In this document: in pieces, positions 52,632-60,645 of the stretch
Layout: the number at the start of each line of letters is the position of its first letter
Numbering within the stretch: the first letter of the stretch is position 1
Assembly: GCF_000512355.1 (NCBI RefSeq)
Contig: NZ_CP004006.1
Location: forward strand, 1,541,001 to 1,605,000
From: Legionella oakridgensis ATCC 33761 = DSM 21215
Lineage (GTDB): Bacteria > Pseudomonadota > Gammaproteobacteria > Legionellales > Legionellaceae
Reading direction: 5' to 3'
DNA length: 64,000 bases
Notes under the pieces: model-generated
What the model was told of the DNA's origin: nothing
Databases searched by the model: none
The model's input: only the letters and a program-made list of their open reading frames with translations
Program-made: the position numbers and the translations under genes

Positions 52632-53183
52632 TTATTTGGTTTTACATAATAACCAGTTGGTATATGCAATAGCCAATGCTGATACAAGCAAGGTTAAATG
52701 AATCACAACTTGCCACAAAACAGCATCATTGCCTTGTTTGCCTGGATCAATAAAGGTTCGCAACAAGTGAATAGAGGAAATGCCAATTAAAGAGAGCGCC
52801 AGTTTAATTTTCATGGCACCTGCATCCAAATGATCCAACCATTCAGGCTGATCAGGATGAGTATCAAGATTAAGGCGCGACACAAACGTTTCATATCCTC
52901 CCATAATCACCATAATCAATAAATTGGCAATCATGACCACATCAATAAGATCCAAAACTCCCAGCATGATTTGAGTATTATCCGCCGAATTGATATGAAC
53001 CATCAAATGAAACAGTTCCATCACAAAACGGTATACATAGGCTGTCAAGATAAACATCAAACCAAGGTATAAAGGCGCCTGTAACCAACGTCCCATAAAT
53101 ATCAGCTGACTGATGTTTTGTGCGAGCTTATTTGAATTTTTATTTTTTAAATGCACGGTTTGCGCAACGTAATCTTTTTCCAT
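52632..53183 (-). CDS. YqhA/UPF0114-family membrane protein
   Basis: 183 residues from ATG 53183; an upstream in-frame start is possible. It has four membrane helices. Family blocks are FMGRWLQAPLYLGLMF (about residue 28), LGVLDLIDVVMIANLLIMVIMGGYETFVSRL and KIKLALSLIGISSIHLLRTF. The molecular function is not established. It stands alone, downstream of the mobile element. Confidence 0.88.
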   Translation of the reverse strand: MEKDYVAQTVHLKNKNSNKLAQNISQLIFMGRWLQAPLYLGLMFILTAYVYRFVMELFHLMVHINSADNTQIMLGVLDLIDVVMIANLLIMVIMGGYETFVSRLNLDTHPDQPEWLDHLDAGAMKIKLALSLIGISSIHLLRTFIDPGKQGNDAVLWQVVIHLTLLVSALAIAYTNWLLCKTK

Positions 53184-53282
53184 GATGTCTGACTGTCGCT
53201 CAATCATTTATAAAGGTCATCATTGTAGTTCGTGTCAATAAAATACACAATGGGTATTGTTTATGAACTCATAAAATAGATC

Positions 53283-53322
53283 GTAACTCCCCACGTCATC
53301 CCGAGTGCAGCGAGGGATCTCC
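53283..53322 (+). repeat. Left terminal inverted repeat of the IS66-type element
   Basis: 40 bases, GTAACTCCCCACGTCATCCC at the outer end. It is complementary without mismatch to 54424-54463. The inner part (GTCATCCCGAG ... GAGGGATCTCC) resembles a repeat found near GIY-YIG genes in many bacteria. Confidence 0.9.
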
Positions 53323-53339
53323 CTGCAATGGCACAATTT

Positions 53340-53630
53340 TTAAAGTAGCGATGGATACAAATCGTTCCATTCAGGATTCAATGCATTAATCAAATCATGC
53401 TTCTTTTTTCGAGACCACCCTTTGATTTGTTTTTCTCGCTCAATAGCCATGACGATGCCTGAACAAACTTCAAAATAAACCAGCCGATCCACATTGTATT
53501 TTTGGGTAAATCCAGCCACCAGTTTATTTTTGTGTTCATAAACACGGCGTATCAAATCATGGGTAACACCGGTATACAAAACATTATTGTGTTTATTGGT
53601 CAGAAGGTAAACGCAAGACTCCGTATGCAT
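53340..53630 (-). CDS. GIY-YIG nuclease-domain protein (UPF0213-like)
   Basis: 96 residues comprising one GIY-YIG domain. CVYLLTNKHNNVLYTGVTHDLIRRVYEHKNK gives the Y-x-L...Y-T-G pair, the catalytic arginine and the EH motif. VYFEVCSGIVMAIEREKQIKGWSRKKK supplies the conserved glutamate and the KxWxRxKK block. These small proteins have no settled function. Here it is the passenger gene of a transposable element, reading away from its right end. Confidence 0.88.
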   Translation of the reverse strand: MHTESCVYLLTNKHNNVLYTGVTHDLIRRVYEHKNKLVAGFTQKYNVDRLVYFEVCSGIVMAIEREKQIKGWSRKKKHDLINALNPEWNDLYPSLL

Positions 53631-53666
53631 ATACTATTCCTTGCTCTGTTGGACTGTATTGTTATC

Positions 53667-54353
53667 TCAGATTCCTGATAACACAGGGATAGTACCAGAA
53701 AATATAGATTGGATGGAACTGATAATGCTTAATCCTTGTTTACGGATCGTACTGATAAATCCTCGAATACGAGCAAATTGTTCAGCGCCTTGAGCGGTCC
53801 GAAAACCACCGGATATTTTTTGTTTGCATTTCATCATTCGTAAATCACGCTCAGCATCATTATTGGTAAATGGAACTGCCAGATCATGAAGAAACCGTAA
53901 AACGTCTTGTTTGTAATAAAATAAACGCCACAAGAGGTTGTGACCTGTCCGTCGAGGTTGTCGACCCTGTTTGCCTTTGCATGGCAATGGCGGCAGCGTT
54001 TCATGATACGCCAGCCCATCTCGAATAATCTTCTTGTAGATGTTGGTCAACCGCTTGATGCGAGCAACAGGTATTGCATGATGTGCATTAAAATGACGAC
54101 AGCGAAGAGCAAAACGTAATAGTCGGGTCATAGCCTGTGCCCATGGTTCTTTGTCATGCTCGGTTATTGCTTTTAATTCACGCAAGTGATGCTGGTTGCA
54201 TAGGGCATGCTCCACACTTCCCAAGCTGTTGCTGCTATTCTTGTTCAGTCGTTTTTCCAGCTCTGCTATTCGTGCAGCTTGCTGTTCTACGATTTTTTCC
54301 AGTTCAGCAATCCTTGCCAAAAGCGTTGTGATGATTTGTTCATGGTCTTTCAT
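53667..54353 (-). pseudogene. IS66-family transposase with central deletion
   Basis: A 228-residue open frame. The first 43 residues are the leucine-zipper start of IS66 TnpC (IAELEKRLNKNSSNS). They join directly to the C-terminal third beginning near HALCNQHHLRELK. That part keeps PFTNNDAERDLRMMKCKQKISGGFR, with the last catalytic glutamate, and FARIRGFISTIRKQG. Full-length IS66 transposases have roughly 500 residues; the zinc-binding region and the first two catalytic aspartates are gone. The frame stays open across the deletion, so a short protein could still be made, but not an active transposase. Confidence 0.9.
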
Positions 54354-54423
54354 GCAGCTATTTGATCATAACCACATAATTTTTCAAGTGTTTTTTACAT
54401 TAATTTAATACCTGCCAGTTGCT

Positions 54424-54463
54424 GGAGATCCCTCGCTGCACTCGGGATGACGTGGGGAGTTAC
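54424..54463 (-). repeat. Right terminal inverted repeat of the IS66-type element
   Basis: A perfect inverted copy of 53283-53322, followed at once by the second AATAGATC. The 205 bases to the right (54472-54676) contain only a 35-codon frame at 54508-54615 without a ribosome site. Confidence 0.9.
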
Positions 54464-54676
54464 AATAGATCTATAATCAATCAAAACGTCCATGTAATGG
54501 TTATTTATGTCTAAAAACCTCTATGCCACGGGATATTTTGTCGAACAAGGAAATGGAAATGGAAAATCCATTGAGCGTGGCTCAGATGATATTTTATATA
54601 CCCAGGCGATTTAGTCCCTAAACATTATTCCTTGTAGCGACTATTTGCCTATTTAATAGAGATATAGATAATAAAC

Positions 54677-55441
54677 CTACATCCTCGGTGAATAAGCACT
54701 GGCTATACTGGCTCTAGCCGCTAACACATCATCATCCAACGATTCAGCAAAACCGCCATCAAGTGTCTTGATAACCATCAGTAATTCACGATTTGCTTCA
54801 AGGTATTTAATTAAAGCCGCAGCAGTTTTTTCATCTTCCGGATAAGAAACCTCTTGTTTATATAAAGCTGCGAGTGCCGCAGCATTTGCTGCTATTTCCT
54901 GCTCTATTTCATCAACTTCCTCATGCGAATCAGCGTCTTGCAATCGTTGTTGATAACGTTCTTTTATAGGCTTTAATACATCTACGATTTTTTCAAGTCC
55001 TAATACATCATGAATAAATGTTGTTAAAACAGCTCGTTGTTCGGATGATAAATCACCAAATAACTCTTTTTCACTCAATCGCTGTTTCGTATCTCGGATG
55101 CTGCGAGTCAGTTCCTCGTTGTATTGAAATAACCCCATGACGGCCATTAAATCAGCATGTCCAGCAATATACTCACTTAAAGCACCTACAATGCCTTCAT
55201 CCACGCCACTCATGACTTGATGTTTTAAGTTAAAGAGTTCTTTTTCCATCCTTACGATTTGTCGAACAACTGCAATAAATGCTGCAGAAGACTCTGCAGA
55301 AGCAAGCTGCTCTTTAAATGAACCAATCCGCTCTTTATAATGATCTACATAAGGCTTCAATGCCTGTAAACCGCCAATGACTTTATCGGCTATGATTTTT
55401 TTATCACGGGGCAAAGCATCGATTGGATTAGGCATGTTCAT
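54677..55441 (-). CDS. Orphan helical protein with an internal duplication
   Basis: 254 residues, family not recognised, all-helical and acidic, no signal peptide or membrane helix. Residues about 31-102 and 155-224 look like two diverged copies of one unit. Each has a KER coiled start (HYKERIGSFKEQL, IKERYQQRL), an Ala/Glu-rich helix, then a region ending in ALSEYIAGHADLMAVM or ALIKYLEANRELLMVI. It is divergent from the next orphan gene across 237 bases. The composition suits a host-directed effector, but no known domain supports that. Confidence 0.6.
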   Translation of the reverse strand: MNMPNPIDALPRDKKIIADKVIGGLQALKPYVDHYKERIGSFKEQLASAESSAAFIAVVRQIVRMEKELFNLKHQVMSGVDEGIVGALSEYIAGHADLMAVMGLFQYNEELTRSIRDTKQRLSEKELFGDLSSEQRAVLTTFIHDVLGLEKIVDVLKPIKERYQQRLQDADSHEEVDEIEQEIAANAAALAALYKQEVSYPEDEKTAAALIKYLEANRELLMVIKTLDGGFAESLDDDVLAARASIASAYSPRM

Positions 55442-55678
55442 TTCCTCTATGCATTTTTCTATGATTTTACAATCACGAAAAAATAAATCATGTTGATTAA
55501 TATAGTACAGATAAAATTATTTTGCTAAATAACTCGGCCATTTGATTCATACCTATTACTCCTCCCTTCTCTGCTTGTTTCAGTATTTAATCTCAAAAAA
55601 TGAACATAAAACTTTACATGAATACAATATGGTCTAAATTTAATAATAGCGATCATAAATTGGCTTAGGAGAACAGTG

Positions 55679-57049
55679 ATGCCTGCTCCATTCTTTGTCT
55701 TCCTTAAGAAAGTACATACGTTACCGAAAGTAACCTCATACGATGCCAGTCACTCTCCAGAGGCCAGAGAGTTACAAAGACTGCTAGATGCCAATGATAC
55801 CGTTGAATACGGTAAAAAACTAAGAGAGTTCCAGGAAGCTGGTAAAACATTTCGTCTTACGGACATGATTGTCTATGAAACACGAGACGAGGGCGAGAAA
55901 ATTGATGTAAGGGTTGCTCTGCAAGTCAAAGGCCATAGCATCACTTGGTATTTCTGGGTTCCTGATGGTAAAGATCAATACCCGCAGGCGTTTAGAGACC
56001 GACTGTATGGAGCAGCCGCCGAATGCCACACTAAAGTGGAACGAGGTTGTGATTTATATTATCGTGGCAGTAATGCTTTTCATGTCAAAACCATGCATCA
56101 TCTTGAAATAGAAGCCGCCCATAATCACAATCATTACCGTATCCGTGATAATCAGCCCGTCACCCCGAAAGATTTGACTGAACACCTCCAGGCGTTTAAA
56201 ACACATGAAGTGCATGAGGAGTTTTTTGAAGCGGGCGAAGTCGATGAATTGTGTGCACGCTTTGCCGAGTTTCATGCACGCTGGACACATAAAGAAGGGG
56301 AAGCATTATCTCTAGAAGAACAATACCTGTCGCACCCTTCACAAAGGCTAAACGCCGCCGACATTCTGGAGTTTCGAATATTTGGTCTGCAGCAAGAACC
56401 TTGCCGCATCAGCGTCGATGAATTAAGAATTGATTTTGAAAGCGCCAGGAGAACCATTGAAGCGGCTGTTGTTCATGGCAGCGATCCTGACAAAGACGCG
56501 CTGGCTGCCCAAGTACACCGCATGGAGGAGGAATTTCGTGCACTCATCGCCTATCGTGCCGTGGGGGGCAGCCGAGGGTTAGGATCTGAACGTGCGATGA
56601 CAAGACAAATTGAAGGTTCTACATTACCCACCATTGAGGTTGTTGCGGAAAAAGACGATTCTCTTGGTGTTTCTATGCCGCGTATCCCGGAATGGGCCAT
56701 CAGAGCCCGAGAAGCTGTGGAAAGAGCAAGACTTGAAGTCGAAGAAGCAGCTCGCAAAGCTGATGAACTTGCAGCAAGAGACAGGGCCATTGCTGCACCA
56801 GTCGTTGCAAGCGCTGCTGCAATCCCCCCTGCACCCCCTGCCACTGCCAGTAGAATGGAGGCTGATGATGGTCATGATAGGCATCATACAAGTAGGGAAG
56901 ATATGTCGTCTACAGAAGTATCTGTAGGTCACTCAAGACATGCCATGTTTGCTGCAACAGAACATCAGCGAACTGAACACGATGATGCTCCAAAACCAGG
57001 CGATGCATCAACTCCTGCTCCTCCTGGGGTAACGGGAAATAGGGTATAG
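55679..57049 (+). CDS. Orphan protein with coiled-coil and low-complexity C-terminus
   Basis: 456 residues from ATG 55679 (AGGAG seven bases upstream). I do not recognise a family. A globular N-terminal part (about 1-200) is mixed alpha/beta with a His-rich patch (MHHLEIEAAHNHNHYR). A helical middle is followed by an Ala/Glu coiled coil (AREAVERARLEVEEAARKAD, about 345-364). The tail is Ala/Pro-rich, then His/Asp-rich, ending in TPAPPGVTGNRV. No signal peptide. It lies 68 bases before the solenoid gene on the same strand, so both may be one transcript. Confidence 0.6.
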   Translation: MPAPFFVFLKKVHTLPKVTSYDASHSPEARELQRLLDANDTVEYGKKLREFQEAGKTFRLTDMIVYETRDEGEKIDVRVALQVKGHSITWYFWVPDGKDQYPQAFRDRLYGAAAECHTKVERGCDLYYRGSNAFHVKTMHHLEIEAAHNHNHYRIRDNQPVTPKDLTEHLQAFKTHEVHEEFFEAGEVDELCARFAEFHARWTHKEGEALSLEEQYLSHPSQRLNAADILEFRIFGLQQEPCRISVDELRIDFESARRTIEAAVVHGSDPDKDALAAQVHRMEEEFRALIAYRAVGGSRGLGSERAMTRQIEGSTLPTIEVVAEKDDSLGVSMPRIPEWAIRAREAVERARLEVEEAARKADELAARDRAIAAPVVASAAAIPPAPPATASRMEADDGHDRHHTSREDMSSTEVSVGHSRHAMFAATEHQRTEHDDAPKPGDASTPAPPGVTGNRV

Positions 57050-57117
57050 ATTTAATTTTACACCCGTTAAGAATATGCTATTCTGGCGGTTACGATTTGT
57101 ATATGAGGGAAGTCAGT

Positions 57118-58659
57118 ATGTCTGATTTTCATAAAGACAGTTTTTTGGAGTTTGCCCCACCCGTTGAATTTGGTGGCCCAACCACTCCTATTCTTGAAAC
57201 GACGTCTCCTGACCTTTCCAATGCAGAAATACAGGAAATCATTACCCAATCAAGAACATTCATTGATTCGGCTATCAATGAAGAAATAAAAGCAAGCTAC
57301 CTAATGGAATGGTTGACGTATGCACTGTATTCATCGGTAAAAATGAGACAAGAGTCTACGGTGCGCGATATTTGCAGCATTGTTTTTAAATTGGCTGAAA
57401 AAGATATCGATACGTTGTCTACTTTATTAGAAAAAAACTTTGAAGTTGGCCCATTTAAAGGCCAAGCGCTTTTATTCGTTTGGATGAATGCCCTCTACTC
57501 TTCAACTTTTGACGCCCGAACTTATACCAACATTGTGGCCATCAATTACATTTTTGCATACGTCATAGAACATACCACGTTAGAATTCTCCTCAGCGCTT
57601 ACCAAGGCAGTGGAAGAAGGACAGGAACAAGGGAAAAGCCCTTTCATCCTTATGTTGTTGAGTTTAATACAAGCCGCACAAACCAGGTTTAACCAACCCG
57701 CCACCACTCATATTGCCAAGTTTTTGTTGTTTTGCATGGGAAAATACCCTGAAGCCACCAGTCAAGTGCTGATACAACCGATCGCGGCAGGTGCATTTCA
57801 TAATAAACATGGTTTATATCTATTAGCAAACGCGCTTAAATTTTCCGTAAAAGACAATTCCGAAACAAGCCAAATCATCTGCAAGGTTCTCGGGGACATG
57901 GTTCATTATGTAGCCGCTGACTCATTAGCTAATGCTTTACTGGCAAAAATAGCAAGAGGCCCCCAAGAGGGCTTAGTGCCTTTACACATTATTTTAAGAA
58001 GTCTTACTTCCGCTGCCTATGTCAATGATAGCAACCACGAAACAATCAAGGCAGTAATCGACATGCTCGAGCAATTTTTTAACATCATACCGTTGCCAAC
58101 CATCATTCATGCATTAAGCGAAGAGATTGTAAGTAAAGATCATACCTATGGCGGTAAACATGGCATCCGCATGCTGGTTGAAGCATTCATTGCAGGGATG
58201 GAACATGGCCATGACATGTCGGCTCTTATGGCTCTTTTCTCTAAATTAATAAACAGTAACCCAGCGTTGTTGATGAATGCCTTGACTCGTGAGATTAATG
58301 AAAAGCCGTCCTGTTTGGAATACATCATCAGAAAATATAACGAGGCAGCAGAATCAACAACCCTCTCTGTGCAAATCGGTGAACTCTTAAGGAAGATTGA
58401 TGAATCATTATCGCTCGATGAAAAAGTTCTATGGAATGCACACGTTACAAAGATTTACGCTTCTTTAATGCCTGCTGCAACAGAAGTCTCCACTGAAGTT
58501 GCTGCTGGTACAGAAGCATCTGCTGCAGCCATTGATACAACTGAAACACCTTCTCATTATACAAAAGCTCGATTTTTCTCAACCGTTCATTCAACCGCTC
58601 TTATGGCACGAGAACATGACCAGGAAGACAATCCGACCCCACCCTCCAGGCTGCATTAA
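57118..58659 (+). CDS. Orphan solenoid protein with seven about 57-residue helical repeats
   Basis: 513 residues from ATG 57118 (GAGGGAAG upstream). Repeats start near residues 43, 100, 157, 214, 270, 329 and 384. Each shows the pattern A-L-x-x-x-I/V-x-x-G...L-x-x-L-x-x-A-L, then T-x-x-I and an L/F-rich helix; examples are SSALTKAVEEGQEQGKSPF, LANALLAKIARGPQEG and IIHALSEEIVSKDHTYGGKHG. The period of 55-59 is steady. A Thr/Ala linker and a polar tail (TALMAREHDQEDNPTPPSR) follow. No known repeat family was recognised. Such solenoids usually bind proteins or peptides, so a host-protein binder is possible but not shown. Confidence 0.65.
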   Translation: MSDFHKDSFLEFAPPVEFGGPTTPILETTSPDLSNAEIQEIITQSRTFIDSAINEEIKASYLMEWLTYALYSSVKMRQESTVRDICSIVFKLAEKDIDTLSTLLEKNFEVGPFKGQALLFVWMNALYSSTFDARTYTNIVAINYIFAYVIEHTTLEFSSALTKAVEEGQEQGKSPFILMLLSLIQAAQTRFNQPATTHIAKFLLFCMGKYPEATSQVLIQPIAAGAFHNKHGLYLLANALKFSVKDNSETSQIICKVLGDMVHYVAADSLANALLAKIARGPQEGLVPLHIILRSLTSAAYVNDSNHETIKAVIDMLEQFFNIIPLPTIIHALSEEIVSKDHTYGGKHGIRMLVEAFIAGMEHGHDMSALMALFSKLINSNPALLMNALTREINEKPSCLEYIIRKYNEAAESTTLSVQIGELLRKIDESLSLDEKVLWNAHVTKIYASLMPAATEVSTEVAAGTEASAAAIDTTETPSHYTKARFFSTVHSTALMAREHDQEDNPTPPSRLH

Positions 58660-58804
58660 ATTGCAACGACCACAAACAATGGTCACTTTCCGTCCATACT
58701 TGATAAGATAGATAATTAATCTATAAGCTCATTAACTGATCCACATGATTTGTTTTTTATTTGTGGTAAAATAAGAAAACAACCTATGTGCGACTGTCTT
58801 TATC

Positions 58805-59479
58805 ATGAAAGTATTGCCTGACTTGACTAGAGCATCAGCCAGAGATGCCGCTCAATTCATATTAGAATACATTCGGCAAGAAATTCCCTGGAGTTCTACC
58901 AGATTGTCCCTTCAGGTTGATGGTTATCCTGAGGATGGTGAGGTTGAAATCACCATACGCAATTACCGAAGTCCCACTTTTTCGGCGGCCAAAAAAGCCA
59001 TGAAAGCTCTCAAAACGGGATGTGGAAACTGTCAAGAAATGGCTTATGCTTCTGCAATTATACTAAGAACTGCAGGATATCCTGGTACTGTTTCCATTGG
59101 TCAATATGGTATAAATCATCAATTTTTATTTATTGAGGATTTGATTGTTGATCCCTGGGCAGAAATGATTTGCTCTGTTTCCGACTGGCGAGGAAAGTTA
59201 TTTGCATACGGTGGAAGTATAAAAGAAGGCATTTTGCATGGCCGACTTCTTCCGTGGAACCATGATGATATGGAAGATGAAACCCCTGAGGTCGTTGAAA
59301 CAATTCCAATGTCTTATCACTCGCTCACAGAGAGTATTAGCGATATAATAATAGAAGACACAACTACTTCATCAAATTCACTTCCTCTTAGATTATTTTT
59401 ATTAGGAAACCCGCAGGAACAACGAAAAAAATTAAGTCATGAGATAGTCTTTGTTAGAACGCTTGGTTTATCGTCCTAA
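58805..59479 (+). CDS. Transglutaminase-fold cysteine-peptidase-like protein
   Basis: 224 residues, cytosolic, no signal. The centre fits the transglutaminase/papain-like core: TGCGNCQEMAYASAIILRTAGYPG (Cys76 as likely nucleophile, helix after it), then INHQFLFIEDLIVDPWAE with His105 and Asp116. The order Cys-His-Asp and the GNCQEMA pattern are those of the family. The C-terminal third is Ser/Thr/Glu-rich with no recognised domain. Its stop overlaps eda on the other strand by four bases. A secreted host-modifying enzyme is a reasonable but unproven idea. A housekeeping amidase is the alternative. Confidence 0.6.
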   Translation: MKVLPDLTRASARDAAQFILEYIRQEIPWSSTRLSLQVDGYPEDGEVEITIRNYRSPTFSAAKKAMKALKTGCGNCQEMAYASAIILRTAGYPGTVSIGQYGINHQFLFIEDLIVDPWAEMICSVSDWRGKLFAYGGSIKEGILHGRLLPWNHDDMEDETPEVVETIPMSYHSLTESISDIIIEDTTTSSNSLPLRLFLLGNPQEQRKKLSHEIVFVRTLGLSS

Positions 59480-60138
59480 AAAGCAAGTTTACATTGTTTA
59501 GCCTTTTTTACCGCCAATGCACATATTTCAGTAATTCGCTGCCAATCTTTCTTAATGATTGCTTCGGTCGGAATCACCCAAGAACCGCCAACGCATGCGA
59601 CGTTTGGCAAAATCAAATAATCTAGAAAATTTTGTTCATTAATACCACCAGTAGCACAAAATCGTAAATCAGGTAAAGGGCCAGCAATAGATTTCAGCGT
59701 CTTTACTCCTCCTATGGCTTCGGCCGGAAAACATTTAAAATGCTTATAGCCATAGTCCATCCCCATCATCAATTCAGAAAGACTACTGGCTCCCGGTATA
59801 AACGGAATATCAGATTCCTGGCCTGCTTGCAATAAAGTGGGTGTAAGTCCAGGACTGATGGCAAATTCGGCATCAGCTTCCATCGCTTGTTGTAATTGAT
59901 GAGCATTCAGAATCGTTCCTGCACCAACCATTGCCTCAGGCAAGTTACGGCGTAATAACTGGATCGCATCCAACGCGATGGGTGTTCGTAAAGTCACCTC
60001 CAACACTCGAATTCCCCCAGCCAGTATTGCCTGTGCCATAGGCACAACGTCGTTTAGCTCATGAATAACCAAGACAGGAATCACCGGACTTGCCGTGAAT
60101 AATCGTTCAGCCTGTTGTTGCCAATTACAAGAAATCAT
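59476..60138 (-). CDS. eda: KDPG/KHG aldolase
   Basis: Eda cleaves 2-keto-3-deoxy-6-phosphogluconate to pyruvate and glyceraldehyde-3-phosphate, the last step of the Entner-Doudoroff route. 220 residues. RVLEVTLRTPIAL holds the catalytic glutamate and the phosphate-site arginine, VGAGTILN follows, FIPGASSLSELM is the substrate loop, and HFKCFPAEAIGGVKTLK carries the Schiff-base lysine. The ATG lies just inside the end of the broken glk. In L. pneumophila a sugar transporter gene (ywtG) follows eda; here a convergent orphan gene takes that place. Confidence 0.96.
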   Translation of the reverse strand: MISCNWQQQAERLFTASPVIPVLVIHELNDVVPMAQAILAGGIRVLEVTLRTPIALDAIQLLRRNLPEAMVGAGTILNAHQLQQAMEADAEFAISPGLTPTLLQAGQESDIPFIPGASSLSELMMGMDYGYKHFKCFPAEAIGGVKTLKSIAGPLPDLRFCATGGINEQNFLDYLILPNVACVGGSWVIPTEAIIKKDWQRITEICALAVKKAKQCKLAF

Positions 60139-60645
60139 GCGTCTTTTCCATCATTGTTTGTTTCAAATACACAGCCGCTCCAATAATCCTGGCTGCTCTG
60201 CAGTAACCACATACGTTGCAATCTGTCGGTTAAATTCATGAAACCGTCCTTTTGCCTCAAAGCGCGCTAAAGTCGCTTTATTAGAAGGCAGTTTCGTCAA
60301 ACTCATGGCCGCTGCTGTAAAATCATTGAGCACGATGGATCGGTTTAAGCTAAGATGCTGTTTCATTTCATCAACAGAAAACTGCCAGTGAAAATTCGTC
60401 ATACGGATAAAATCATTCTGCACTGGACAAGCCACAGCAATGACAGCCTGTTTTACAGCAGTCAATTTTTGTTGTTGTTGGTAAGCAAGAAATACGTCAG
60501 CAAAACTTGGAAAATCCGCACAGCGATAGATTACAATGTTTTTGATCATCAAATGATTTACATCGACACAAGCAAAACGAGCATTGGTTCCACCAATATC
60601 GGCAACAATGGCCACACGCTCATTGAATGGCAATGAATTACTCAT
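60125..60645 (-). pseudogene. glk: Glucokinase with large internal deletion and a frame break
   Basis: Glucokinase phosphorylates glucose. The N-terminal part is normal: AIVADIGGTNARFACVD (phosphate loop), AIACP-like VIAVACPVQNDF, and VLNDFTAAAMSL. It then jumps, in frame, from LTKLPSNK to RFEAKGRFHEFNRQIATY, which belongs about 160 residues later in the roughly 320-residue family. The GAGTGLG, GEGGH and sugar-binding regions are gone. A further missing G at 60180-60181 (+ strand) would restore PGLLGAAVYLKQTM and a stop at 60125. The gene overlaps edd by eight bases. It cannot encode an active kinase. Confidence 0.88.

Larger units (their letters stand above)
53275..54471. mobile_element. IS66-type non-autonomous element carrying a GIY-YIG gene
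   Basis: The element proper is 53283-54463 (1181 bp). Its ends are perfect 40-bp inverted repeats (53283-53322 and 54424-54463) that begin GTAACTCCCC, fitting the GTAA termini of the IS66 family. The 8-bp sequence AATAGATC occurs directly outside each end (53275-53282 and 54464-54471), which is the target duplication length of IS66. Inside are a GIY-YIG endonuclease gene and an IS66 transposase gene lacking its middle. The element cannot move by itself but may be mobilised by a full IS66 elsewhere. Confidence 0.85.

Noticed and set aside
53667-54353. Intact transposase gene
   Set aside because: The frame is open, but only the IS66 start and end are present; the central catalytic part is missing.
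54508-54615. 35-codon frame beginning MSKNLYATG right of the mobile element
   Set aside because: No ribosome site, no family resemblance, too short to support.
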